The notes under the pieces were generated by a model, which saw only the letters and a program-made list of their open reading frames with translations, was not told the origin of the DNA and searched no databases. A stretch of 64,000 bases of DNA from Sneathiella sp. P13V-1. Its GTDB lineage: Bacteria > Pseudomonadota > Alphaproteobacteria > Sneathiellales > Sneathiellaceae. The position numbers and the translations under genes are program-made. The stretch lies in contig NZ_WYEU01000003.1 of NCBI RefSeq assembly GCF_015143595.1, positions 62,001-126,000 on the forward strand, read 5' to 3'. Shown piece by piece: positions 39,467 through 47,089 of the stretch (position 1 is the stretch's first letter; each line of letters opens with the position of its first letter).

Positions 39467-40354
39467 ATGAATTCAGTTTTAACACTTGTCGCAAACCCCG
39501 AAGATCTGCCTTCACTTTCTAGCACATTATCCACGGCAGAAGCCAGATTGCAGGAACTGGGTGCAACAGATATCACACGGACCTGGTTGAAGGATGGGTT
39601 TGCTGTAGACCTTGCGTTCACCGCTGAGCTCAATTCAATAGATATTGCAGCTGATTTGGAAGCTGTGGATTGGTGCCTGCAACCAGTAACAAACAGAAAG
39701 AAAAAGCTGTTACTTGCGGATATGGATAGCACCATTATCACTGTCGAGTGCATTGATGAGCTTGCCGATTTTGCAGGGTTAAAAGAGCAGGTTTCTGAAA
39801 TCACTGAAAAAGCCATGCGGGGCGAACTTGAATTTGATGACGCCTTCAAATCCCGTGTCGCCATGCTAACCGGCCTAAAAGAAGAAGTCCTCGATAAGAC
39901 CTTTGATGAGCGTGTGAAACTCACAGCCGGCGCGCGCACCCTTATTCAAACACTGAAGAAAGACGGCTGTTACAGCGCGTTGGTCTCCGGCGGTTTCACT
40001 TATTTCACCGGCCGGGTTCGGGATCTGGTTGGCTTTGATATGGATGACGCTAACGAGCTTTTATTTGAGAATGGCGCCCTCACAGGTAAAGCAGCGGAAC
40101 CGATCCTCAATTCCTCGGCCAAGCTGGCGAACCTTAACCGCCTGTTGGAAGAAAAAGGCTTGGACCGCTCTCAAAGTGTTGCGATCGGTGACGGGGCAAA
40201 CGATATCCCAATGATCGAAGCAGCAGGCCTAGGGGTTGCCTTCCACGCAAAACCGAAAGCGCAAGATGCGGCGGATGCCAGTATCCGATATGGCGATCTT
40301 ACCACGCTCCTTTATTATCAGGGGTATAAAAGCATTGAATTTGTGGAGGATTAA
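39467..40354 (+). CDS. serB: Phosphoserine phosphatase
   Basis: A 295-residue HAD-family phosphatase, last step of serine synthesis. The start is set at 39467; the frame is open back to 39383, but that would run into miaA on the other strand. An N-terminal ACT-like region precedes the HAD core: LLADMDSTIITVECIDEL (nucleophile Asp), VSGGFTYF and IGDGANDIPMIEAAG. The C-terminal sequence YQGYKSIEFVED is typical. Confidence 0.95.
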   Translation: MNSVLTLVANPEDLPSLSSTLSTAEARLQELGATDITRTWLKDGFAVDLAFTAELNSIDIAADLEAVDWCLQPVTNRKKKLLLADMDSTIITVECIDELADFAGLKEQVSEITEKAMRGELEFDDAFKSRVAMLTGLKEEVLDKTFDERVKLTAGARTLIQTLKKDGCYSALVSGGFTYFTGRVRDLVGFDMDDANELLFENGALTGKAAEPILNSSAKLANLNRLLEEKGLDRSQSVAIGDGANDIPMIEAAGLGVAFHAKPKAQDAADASIRYGDLTTLLYYQGYKSIEFVED

Positions 40355-40358
40355 TCCG

Positions 40359-40829
40359 CTACACAGATTTCCTCATGGTGAAACTGGTAGGACGGTCATA
40401 TCCTTCATGAGCGTCTTCACCCGTTTTAACAAAACCCATTTTCTTAAAAGCGGTTTGATTTTCAGTGAGCTCCACTCTTACCTGTAATTCGAGCGTGTCA
40501 AACCCCAATGCCTTTGCCCGAGCGGTTGCAAGCTCAATCAATTCTCTGGCAAGGCCTTGTCCTCTAACAGCTTCATCCACGGCAAGTTTCCCCACATATA
40601 GGCAGTCACTCTTAACGGTAAAAAAAATGCAGGCGACAGGCGGCTCCCCGATACACCAGACCTCTTCTTTTCTGCAATGATCGGAAATACTCTCCGGTGA
40701 CAGTCGACGCATCGAAGAAGGAGGATCGATCCGCCCTTCCATAAATGCAAAAGACTTTTGAATAAGATTTAGAACAGCGGGAATGTGCTCTGACAAAGGA
40801 TCCAGTTTATAGGTTACTAGGTTAGACAT
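40359..40829 (-). CDS. GNAT-family N-acetyltransferase
   Basis: A 156-residue protein starting at the ATG at 40829, 6 bp after AGGAG (the frame extends to a GTG at 40847). The GNAT acetyl-CoA motif is YVGKLAVDEAVRGQGLARELIELA, followed by ELQVRVELTENQTAFKKMGFVKTGE. The substrate is unknown. It converges on serB (4-bp gap), and the degP terminator lies upstream. Confidence 0.85.
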   Translation of the reverse strand: MSNLVTYKLDPLSEHIPAVLNLIQKSFAFMEGRIDPPSSMRRLSPESISDHCRKEEVWCIGEPPVACIFFTVKSDCLYVGKLAVDEAVRGQGLARELIELATARAKALGFDTLELQVRVELTENQTAFKKMGFVKTGEDAHEGYDRPTSFTMRKSV

Positions 40830-40855
40830 CAGATGCTCCTGTTTCACACAGATTC

Positions 40856-40881
40856 AAAAAGCCCCGCAAAATGCGGGGCTT
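40856..40881 (-). terminator. Rho-independent terminator of degP
   Basis: A 10-bp perfect stem (AAGCCCCGCA / TGCGGGGCTT) with a 3-base loop. On the minus strand TTTTTG follows, 25 bp past the degP stop. Confidence 0.92.
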
Positions 40882-40906
40882 TCGCTTACGCAAGAGGTAT
40901 CTCCCC

Positions 40907-42430
40907 TCATTCTTTATCAAGGGCTAAAGCTACAAAGCGAGAGTTCGGTCCGCGGCGCACCAGCATCAGAACAGATTTTCTGTCGGTTTCGCGAATTTCA
41001 CTTAGGGTCTTTTTCACTTCGCCAACCGTTTTTACTGGCTTGAGTTGAACCTCAAGAATGATATCACCCGGACGGATCTCTTTTTCAGCAGCTTCACTGT
41101 CGCGATCCACATCAACGACAACCACACCTTCTGCTTCATCGCTCAACTTTAAGCGTTGGCGAATTTCAGACGTAATGGTCGCAAGTTCCATTCCCATAAC
41201 ATTGCTGGTTTTTTCAGCTTCCGGCTCACTGTTACCGTTCAACTTGTCTTCCGCTTTTTCAAGCTGACCAAGTTTCACAGTTTTCGTGACCTTCTCACCA
41301 TTGCGCCACAACTCAACCTGAACATTGGCGCCCACATCGGATTCCGCAACGGCCCGGGACAGTTCGCGAGTTTCACGTACTTTCTGACCATTGAATTTCA
41401 GAACCACATCACCTGCCTTGATTCCGGCTTTATAGGCCGGACCATCTTCAGGAACACCTGCGATCAATACACCTTCGGTATTATCAAGCCCAAGGCCATC
41501 AGCAAGTTCTTCTGTTACGTTCTGAATGACAACACCCAACCATCCACGACGTGTTTTACCGTATTTAACAAGCTGCCCTACAACACGTTTGGCAAGTTCA
41601 GAAGGAACAGCAAAGCCGATACCAACGCTGCCACCGGATTGAGAGAAGATCGCTGTGTTAATCCCGATAACCTGACCCTTCATGTTAAAGAGCGGGCCGC
41701 CGGAATTACCTTTGTTAATAGACGCATCCGTCTGGATATAGTCATCATAAGGACCAGAGCGAATATCACGACCGCGGGCGGAAATGATACCTGCGGTTAC
41801 AGTGCCACCAAGGCCAAATGGGTTACCGATTGCCATAACCCAATCGCCAACACGGGCCTTATTACTGTTACCCCAATTCACTGCGGCCAGCTTTTTCTTT
41901 GTTGGATCAATCTTCAAAACTGCCACATCGATCTTTGGATCCGTTCCCACCAATTCAGCGGGAATTTTTTCACCATCCTGGAAGATCACGAAAATCTCGT
42001 CTGCGCCATCAATTACGTGGTTATTGGTGACAACCAGACCGTCTGCATCAATCACAAAGCCGGATCCAAGGGACGTTGCTTTGCGTTGTTTCTGCTCTTT
42101 GTCACCACGACCACCGAAATCTTTGAAGAAATCCTCAAAAGGGTGGCCTGGCGGGAACTGAGGGAAACCACCACCACGATTGTTATTTTTTACAATCTGC
42201 GTAGTGGAAATATTCACAACCGCGGGGGAGAGTTTCTCCGCTAGGTCAGCGAAGCTATCCGGTGCGCCTTTCGCAAAACTGTTCAGCGAGAAAAATACCA
42301 CCAGAAGGAATGCAGTAACGCCCCAGACAACAGGCATTGCCATATCTTGGTTACGTGCACGGCTTCTGCTTATTTGTCTTGTTTGACGGACAGGCGCCGC
42401 CTTTTCTGAATTTTGATAAGGTGTATACAA
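40907..42430 (-). CDS. degP: Periplasmic serine protease/chaperone, DegP/Do family
   Basis: A 507-residue HtrA-type protease. An N-terminal signal anchor (VVWGVTAFLLVVFFSLNSFAKG) is preceded by a basic cytoplasmic tail. The catalytic triad is in NHVIDG (His), IDVAVLKID (Asp) and NKGNSGGPL (Ser). Two PDZ domains follow (GWLGVVIQNVTEEL; VMGMELATITSEIRQRL). Start TTG at 42430 has AAGGA about 8 bp upstream; internal ATGs at residues 30-32 are alternatives. It lies downstream of hflK-hflC-DUF2065, a common alphaproteobacterial order for membrane quality control. Confidence 0.95.
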   Translation of the reverse strand: MYTPYQNSEKAAPVRQTRQISRSRARNQDMAMPVVWGVTAFLLVVFFSLNSFAKGAPDSFADLAEKLSPAVVNISTTQIVKNNNRGGGFPQFPPGHPFEDFFKDFGGRGDKEQKQRKATSLGSGFVIDADGLVVTNNHVIDGADEIFVIFQDGEKIPAELVGTDPKIDVAVLKIDPTKKKLAAVNWGNSNKARVGDWVMAIGNPFGLGGTVTAGIISARGRDIRSGPYDDYIQTDASINKGNSGGPLFNMKGQVIGINTAIFSQSGGSVGIGFAVPSELAKRVVGQLVKYGKTRRGWLGVVIQNVTEELADGLGLDNTEGVLIAGVPEDGPAYKAGIKAGDVVLKFNGQKVRETRELSRAVAESDVGANVQVELWRNGEKVTKTVKLGQLEKAEDKLNGNSEPEAEKTSNVMGMELATITSEIRQRLKLSDEAEGVVVVDVDRDSEAAEKEIRPGDIILEVQLKPVKTVGEVKKTLSEIRETDRKSVLMLVRRGPNSRFVALALDKE

Positions 42431-42644
42431 GGTTATTTTCCTTCTATTTCCTGTAACGCCCTCTTTTCACATAGGACAAGAGTGGCAACATTCTACTTGG
42501 GTTTCAAGTGACCAACGGTTATTTGATCAAATCTCGAACATCCGTTCCAATGATAGGTGGCGGCTAATTATGGCATAATTGTGCAATTTGAATATTTGCA
42601 AAAATTTCTTTTAAAAAACTTTACAAATCGCGCTCAAATAACCA

Positions 42645-42833
42645 CTAGCTGCGCAATAGCCAGGCAAAAAACACCCCAAGAATTGCCAAAACCAATCCTG
42701 AAGTGCGCAAATGCGCTGTTGGGGTCGCCAGAATAGCGATCATCATCTTCTTCATGCCATTCGGAAACAATGTATAGAGCGCGCCTTCGATAAAAAGCAC
42801 CAAAGCCCCCGCTAAAAGCAAATCATCCAGCAC
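42645..42833 (-). CDS. DUF2065 small membrane protein
   Basis: About 62 residues with two hydrophobic helices: LLLAGALVLFIEGALYTLFPNGMKKMM and LRTSGLVLAILGVFFAWLL, the DUF2065 pattern. The GTG at 42833 lies 7 bp after AAGGA; a TTG at 42839 is too close to it. Function is unknown, but the gene routinely sits between hflC and degP, suggesting a role in membrane protein quality control. A terminator separates it from hflC here. Confidence 0.85.
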   Translation of the reverse strand: MLDDLLLAGALVLFIEGALYTLFPNGMKKMMIAILATPTAHLRTSGLVLAILGVFFAWLLRS

Positions 42834-42854
42834 AGCCAATTCCTTTGAAGAGAA

Positions 42855-42888
42855 ACAAAAAGGCCTGCAAGGAACACCTTGCAGGCCT
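42855..42888 (-). terminator. Terminator between hflC and DUF2065
   Basis: A 12-bp perfect stem (AGGCCTGCAAGG / CCTTGCAGGCCT) with a 4-base loop. On the minus strand TTTTTGTTT follows directly. DUF2065 and degP may thus depend on read-through or their own promoter. Confidence 0.9.
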
Positions 42889-42907
42889 GATTTAAAGACC
42901 AGAAACC

Positions 42908-43783
42908 TTAGTTTCCAGCTTTACCTTGTGATCCGAAATACCGGAAGAAATCTGAGTCCGGTGACAAGATCATGGTTGTGTCATCATCAGAGATCGCTTC
43001 ACGGTAGGCCTGCATAGAACGGTAGAATGCGAAGAAATCTGGATCTTGTCCAAATGCTGCGGCAAAAATACGGTTCTTTTCCGCATCACCTGTACCACGA
43101 AGAATTTCAGCATCCTTCTTTGCGTTCGCAATCAGAACAGTCCGTTCACGTTCAGCATTCGCGCGGATACGCTGAGCAATTTCGGCACCTTCCGCACGAA
43201 GCTGTTTGGCTTCCTGCTCACGTTCGGTCCGCATGCGGTCAAAAACTTTCTGACTGTTTTCGTTAGGTAGGTCAGCACGTACGATACGAACATCCACCAC
43301 CTGAAGACCGCGGCGTTCGACTTCAACATTTACCTGATTCTTAATTTCATCCATCAGCCGTGAGCGTTCGCCAGACACGATATCCGTCAAGATCTGTGTT
43401 GCCAACACCTGACGCACACGGGAGCTTAGCAAAGTACCGATACGGGATGAAGCAACGCGCAAGTCACCGAATGATTGATAGAACAACAACGGATCAGAAA
43501 TACGGAATCTGGAAAAAGCGTCGACAAGAAGACGTTTCTGATCTTTTGTCACCACTTCGCTACGTGATGCATTCACGGCCAAAACACGCTTTTCAACAAA
43601 AATCACATTTTGTACAAATGGAATTTTATACTGAAGCCCAGGTTCCGTAATAATCTTATCAACTTTACCAAAGCGCATTACCATCGCCTGTTGGCGTTCG
43701 TCGACAGTGAACAGAGAACTGGCACCGACAATACCAAGAGCCACAACGATGATGGCGAGAATAATGCTAATAGTCTTACCCAT
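42908..43783 (-). CDS. hflC: FtsH protease modulator HflC
   Basis: A 291-residue bitopic protein with an N-terminal membrane helix (ISIILAIIVVALGIVGASSLF) and a prohibitin/SPFH domain (ERQQAMVMRFGKVDKIITEPGLQYKIPF). A long Ala/Glu/Arg-rich coiled coil (EREQEAKQLRAEGAEIAQRIRANAERERTVL) follows. It forms a complex with HflK around FtsH. The start overlaps the hflK stop by one base (TAATG). Confidence 0.95.
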   Translation of the reverse strand: MGKTISIILAIIVVALGIVGASSLFTVDERQQAMVMRFGKVDKIITEPGLQYKIPFVQNVIFVEKRVLAVNASRSEVVTKDQKRLLVDAFSRFRISDPLLFYQSFGDLRVASSRIGTLLSSRVRQVLATQILTDIVSGERSRLMDEIKNQVNVEVERRGLQVVDVRIVRADLPNENSQKVFDRMRTEREQEAKQLRAEGAEIAQRIRANAERERTVLIANAKKDAEILRGTGDAEKNRIFAAAFGQDPDFFAFYRSMQAYREAISDDDTTMILSPDSDFFRYFGSQGKAGN

Positions 43784-44874
43784 TATTTCGCTCCCTTATT
43801 TTGCAACTCGTTTAAAGGCAGGTACGGGACAACGCCTTGACCACCACCCGTTTGGCTATCGATAATGACTTTATTTTTACCTTTCAGAACCTCTTGAAGA
43901 GTTTCCAGATAAATACGTTGACGTGTCACTTCTGGGGCTTTGCGATATTCTTCATAGATAGAAATAAAGCGGGCGGCATCACCTTCTGCTTCCGCGATCA
44001 CCTGTTGACGGTAACCTTCAGCTTCCTGACGCATTTTTTCAGCTTCACCACGGGCACGTGGAACAATGTCATTGGCATAAGCCAACGCTTCGTTCTGTGC
44101 ACGCTCTTTGTCGGCCACAGCCGCCTGAACATCACGGAACGCGTCGATAACTTGTGGTGGTGGATCAGAATCTTCTAGTTTCACTTCTGAAATCTCGACA
44201 CCCAAACCATAGACATCAACAATCTTCTGCAGTTTTTCCTGAACTTCAAGTTCGATAGCGGAACGACCATCAGTAATCGCATATCTAAGATCAGCACGGC
44301 CAATAACTTCACGCATGGCACTTTCTGCAACTGCTTTGATGGTCAATTCCTGTTGTGCAACATTAAACAGGAACTCACTAGCATCGCTGATGACCCAAAG
44401 AACCGTGAAGCCGATATTGATGATATTTTCATCACCTGTCAGCATCAGGCTTTCTGATGTTACAGTGCTGCTTCCGCTCGCGTTCTTGCGGAAACCAATT
44501 TCGATCTTGTTCACCTTCGTTACGTTCGGTGTCAAAACCGTTTCGATCGGGTATGGCAAGTGATAGTTCAAACCAGGTTTGGTAAGAGCCACTTTTTCGC
44601 CAAAGCGAAGAACAACACCTTGCTGGTTTGCTTCAACAGTATAGAATCCACTCGCGAGCCAGCCTGCAATTACAAGAAACAGGATAACAAGGATACCAAA
44701 GGCTCCACCGCCACCTCCTGGCAACGTGTCCCTTAATTTGTCCTGACCTTTCTTGATAATGTCTTCAAGGTTGGGAGGCTGCTGACCACTTGGTCCCTGC
44801 CCCCAAGGCCCGCGGTTCCCACCGCCTCCACCTTGCCAACCTCCACCATTACCACCTTGATTATTCCAAGGCAT
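43783..44874 (-). CDS. hflK: FtsH protease modulator HflK
   Basis: A 363-residue protein starting at the ATG at 44874, after AGGAGAGG (7 bp). The frame extends to 44907 without a better site. The Gly/Asn/Gln-rich N-terminus (PWNNQGGNGGGWQGGGGG) is typical of HflK. A membrane helix (FGILVILFLVIAGWLASGFYTV) and SPFH domain follow. It works with HflC to regulate FtsH. Confidence 0.95.
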   Translation of the reverse strand: MPWNNQGGNGGGWQGGGGGNRGPWGQGPSGQQPPNLEDIIKKGQDKLRDTLPGGGGGAFGILVILFLVIAGWLASGFYTVEANQQGVVLRFGEKVALTKPGLNYHLPYPIETVLTPNVTKVNKIEIGFRKNASGSSTVTSESLMLTGDENIINIGFTVLWVISDASEFLFNVAQQELTIKAVAESAMREVIGRADLRYAITDGRSAIELEVQEKLQKIVDVYGLGVEISEVKLEDSDPPPQVIDAFRDVQAAVADKERAQNEALAYANDIVPRARGEAEKMRQEAEGYRQQVIAEAEGDAARFISIYEEYRKAPEVTRQRIYLETLQEVLKGKNKVIIDSQTGGGQGVVPYLPLNELQNKGAK

Positions 44875-44952
44875 GGGATAACCTCTCCTCTGTTTTTCGC
44901 AGCACAATTGCTAACTCGTGTTACAAGGGTTATATGACACCCAGATAAATTG

Positions 44953-44972
44953 TGCAATGTAGGCACATTGCA
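44953..44972. promoter_or_regulatory. Palindrome in the hflK-mrp divergent promoter region
   Basis: A perfect 8-bp inverted repeat (TGCAATGT-AGGC-ACATTGCA) in the middle of the 138-bp region between divergent hflK and mrp. Its position fits an operator; the binding protein is unknown. It is not a match to the IscR site I know. Confidence 0.55.
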
Positions 44973-45012
44973 TTCTGTACCCATTTGATGATGAATACTG
45001 GAGTTTTCAAGT

Positions 45013-46113
45013 ATGGCCGGCCTTTCGGAGCAAACAATCCTCGAACTTCTGTCCAAAATTCAGGATAAAAAGCGGGGTAAGGACATCGTCTCCCTTGGAA
45101 TGGTCCAAGGATTGATCATAAAAGATGGCAATGTTGCTTTTGCACTGGCCATTGATCCTGCTGAAGCGGGTGAAATGGAAGTCCTTCGAAAAGAAACAGA
45201 ACAGGCTGTGTTTGGAATGGATGGTGTTAAGTCGGTCAGTGTTGTTCTCACCGCCGAAAAACAAGGTGCTCAAACGACTGCACCACATGCTCCGCAACAA
45301 CCGCAGCAAAAACCTGAAGTTCCTGGTGTGGCTTCCATCGTCGCAGTCGCCTCAGGCAAAGGCGGCGTGGGTAAGTCAACATGCTCTGTCAATCTGGCGC
45401 TCGGACTTGCTGCGCAAGGTCTTAATGTAGGGATTCTGGACGCTGATATTTATGGACCTTCCCTGCCTCGTATGCTGGGACTTTCCGGCAAACCCGACAC
45501 CAAAGATGGCAAGAAACTCATCCCAATGGAAAAATGGGGTCTTAAAGTTATGTCCATGGGTTTCCTTGTAGAAGAAGACACACCCATGATTTGGCGTGGT
45601 CCGATGGTTATGAGCGCCTTACAACAAATGATCTTTGATGTAGAATGGGGGCAACTGGATGTTCTGGTCGTTGACATGCCGCCGGGCACTGGTGATGCGC
45701 AACTTACCATGGCACAACGGGTTCCTCTTACGGGATCTGTGATTGTCTCTACTCCTCAGGACATAGCTCTACTTGATGCCCGCAAAGGTCTCAATATGTT
45801 CCGTAAAACAGAAGTCCCTGTTTTCGGCATCATCGAAAATATGAGTTATTTCCTCTGCCCATCCTGCGGGGAGCGAAGCGATATTTTTGGTCATGGTGGC
45901 GCTGAAGAAACTGCCAAAGAGCTCGGCATTGATTTCCTCGGTGCGGTTCCCCTTCATATGGAAATCCGAGAAACTTCTGATGCAGGCACTCCAATCACCG
46001 CGACAAAACCGGATGGAGAGCATGCAAGTATCTACAAACAGCTTGCGGAGAAAATTCAGGATAAAATTGAAGCTGAGCTTGCCCAATCGGGCCCTGCCTT
46101 TGTGATTGAATAA
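45013..46113 (+). CDS. mrp: Mrp/ApbC-family iron-sulfur carrier ATPase
   Basis: A 366-residue P-loop ATPase that assembles or transfers Fe-S clusters. An N-terminal MIP18/DUF59-like domain (1-85) precedes a Pro/Gln-rich linker. The ATPase domain has the deviant Walker A GKGGVGKST, LDADIYGPS and VVDMPPGTGDAQL. The cluster-binding CPSC lies near the C-terminus. The ATG at 45013 is preceded by TGGAG. It is divergent from hflK and monocistronic, ending in a shared terminator. Confidence 0.95.
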   Translation: MAGLSEQTILELLSKIQDKKRGKDIVSLGMVQGLIIKDGNVAFALAIDPAEAGEMEVLRKETEQAVFGMDGVKSVSVVLTAEKQGAQTTAPHAPQQPQQKPEVPGVASIVAVASGKGGVGKSTCSVNLALGLAAQGLNVGILDADIYGPSLPRMLGLSGKPDTKDGKKLIPMEKWGLKVMSMGFLVEEDTPMIWRGPMVMSALQQMIFDVEWGQLDVLVVDMPPGTGDAQLTMAQRVPLTGSVIVSTPQDIALLDARKGLNMFRKTEVPVFGIIENMSYFLCPSCGERSDIFGHGGAEETAKELGIDFLGAVPLHMEIRETSDAGTPITATKPDGEHASIYKQLAEKIQDKIEAELAQSGPAFVIE

Positions 46114-46129
46114 ACCGATAAGATCAGGG

Positions 46130-46163
46130 CGCCCCGTTTCTAATTTTCAAACGGGGCGTCTTT
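46130..46163. terminator. Bidirectional terminator between mrp and a solute-binding protein gene
   Basis: A 10-bp stem (CGCCCCGTTT / AAACGGGGCG) with a 9-base loop that contains the stop of the minus-strand gene. It is followed on the plus strand by TCTTTATAAT. Confidence 0.8.
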
Positions 46164-46961
46164 ATAATGCGTTTTCATCACATCTTCGCGGAGCAGATAT
46201 TTCCCGTCAAACATCCCTGCATCAGCAAGGTTTTTGAAAGCATGATTGAATTTTTCTAGAAGATCAGCCCTCGAATTATTGACCCAAAGAACAATTGGCT
46301 TGGTCACAAGCGGGGTGAAGGACAGTTTTCTATTGTTTCCCATGCGGTCCATGTACCACCTGAAATCATCAGATCCCCAAAGATTTGGCACACGACCTTT
46401 CAAAAACATGGAAACTGCCGTTTTGATATCTTTCGCCTTCGACAGGCGAATTTTATTTTCTTTAGCATTCTGATCCAGATTAGGCATAAAGAGATAAGGG
46501 GATTTCATACCGTTTACGACCAAGAGATGCTGATCGAACATATCTTCTTCTTTGCTTGGGGACTCCCGATAAGGGACGTAACTATAGACGCCGGCAGACC
46601 AGGGGGAGAACCATTTACTCGCCGTACAGCAATCCTTTAATTGTCCAAAGTCCAAAGTAATAAGTGCATCCGCCACCCCTTTCCTCACCATCTGATAGGC
46701 TCTGGACAACGGGACAACCTGCACCTCACACATGATCTCAGCATTTTCGCAGATAGCCAACACCGTTTCTCCAACTGTGCCAGAAAAACTCCCATCTTCT
46801 GCTATATGTAAAAGAGGTGGAATTGAGAAAGACGCCACCTTCAAAACTGGCCAGGTGGATGTATCTTTGGCCTGAGATACGGGTATGCCGAGGAAAAAAG
46901 CGAATGCGATAAACAATATTGAACAGGTTCGAGTTATGTATTTTATTGACAGTATGGGCAT
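46140..46961 (-). CDS. Orphan family-3 solute-binding-like periplasmic protein
   Basis: A 273-residue exported protein. A signal peptide (IAFAFFLGIPVSQA) precedes a SBP_bac_3-like fold: LKVASFSIPPLLHIAEDGSFSGTVGETVLAICENA, VPLSRAYQMVRKGVADALI and the C-terminal NLADAGMFDGKYLL. There is no permease or ATPase gene nearby. Such orphan proteins can be sensors or ligand-binding partners. It resembles the three such genes at 56.3-58.7 kb in general design. Confidence 0.8.
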   Translation of the reverse strand: MPILSIKYITRTCSILFIAFAFFLGIPVSQAKDTSTWPVLKVASFSIPPLLHIAEDGSFSGTVGETVLAICENAEIMCEVQVVPLSRAYQMVRKGVADALITLDFGQLKDCCTASKWFSPWSAGVYSYVPYRESPSKEEDMFDQHLLVVNGMKSPYLFMPNLDQNAKENKIRLSKAKDIKTAVSMFLKGRVPNLWGSDDFRWYMDRMGNNRKLSFTPLVTKPIVLWVNNSRADLLEKFNHAFKNLADAGMFDGKYLLREDVMKTHYKDAPFEN

Positions 46962-47035
46962 AACTAAAACTCTCTACAAAATGAGCAAACCCCCTATCCT
47001 CAAAGTTTATATACAAATTTACTAATTTTATTTTA

Positions 47036-47063
47036 AAGAAAAAAAAGGCCGGCATAAATACCG
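47036..47063 (-). terminator. Rho-independent terminator of ppdK
   Basis: On the minus strand GAGGCCGG-TATTTATG-CCGGCCTT followed by TTTTTCTTT, about 20 bp past the ppdK stop. Confidence 0.92.
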
Positions 47064-47089
47064 GCCTCTCCTTTAATTAGCCAAATGTT

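Noticed and set aside
41156-42244. Plus-strand open frame of 362 codons
   Set aside because: Antisense to degP throughout; no ribosome site, no domain, composition of a shadow frame.
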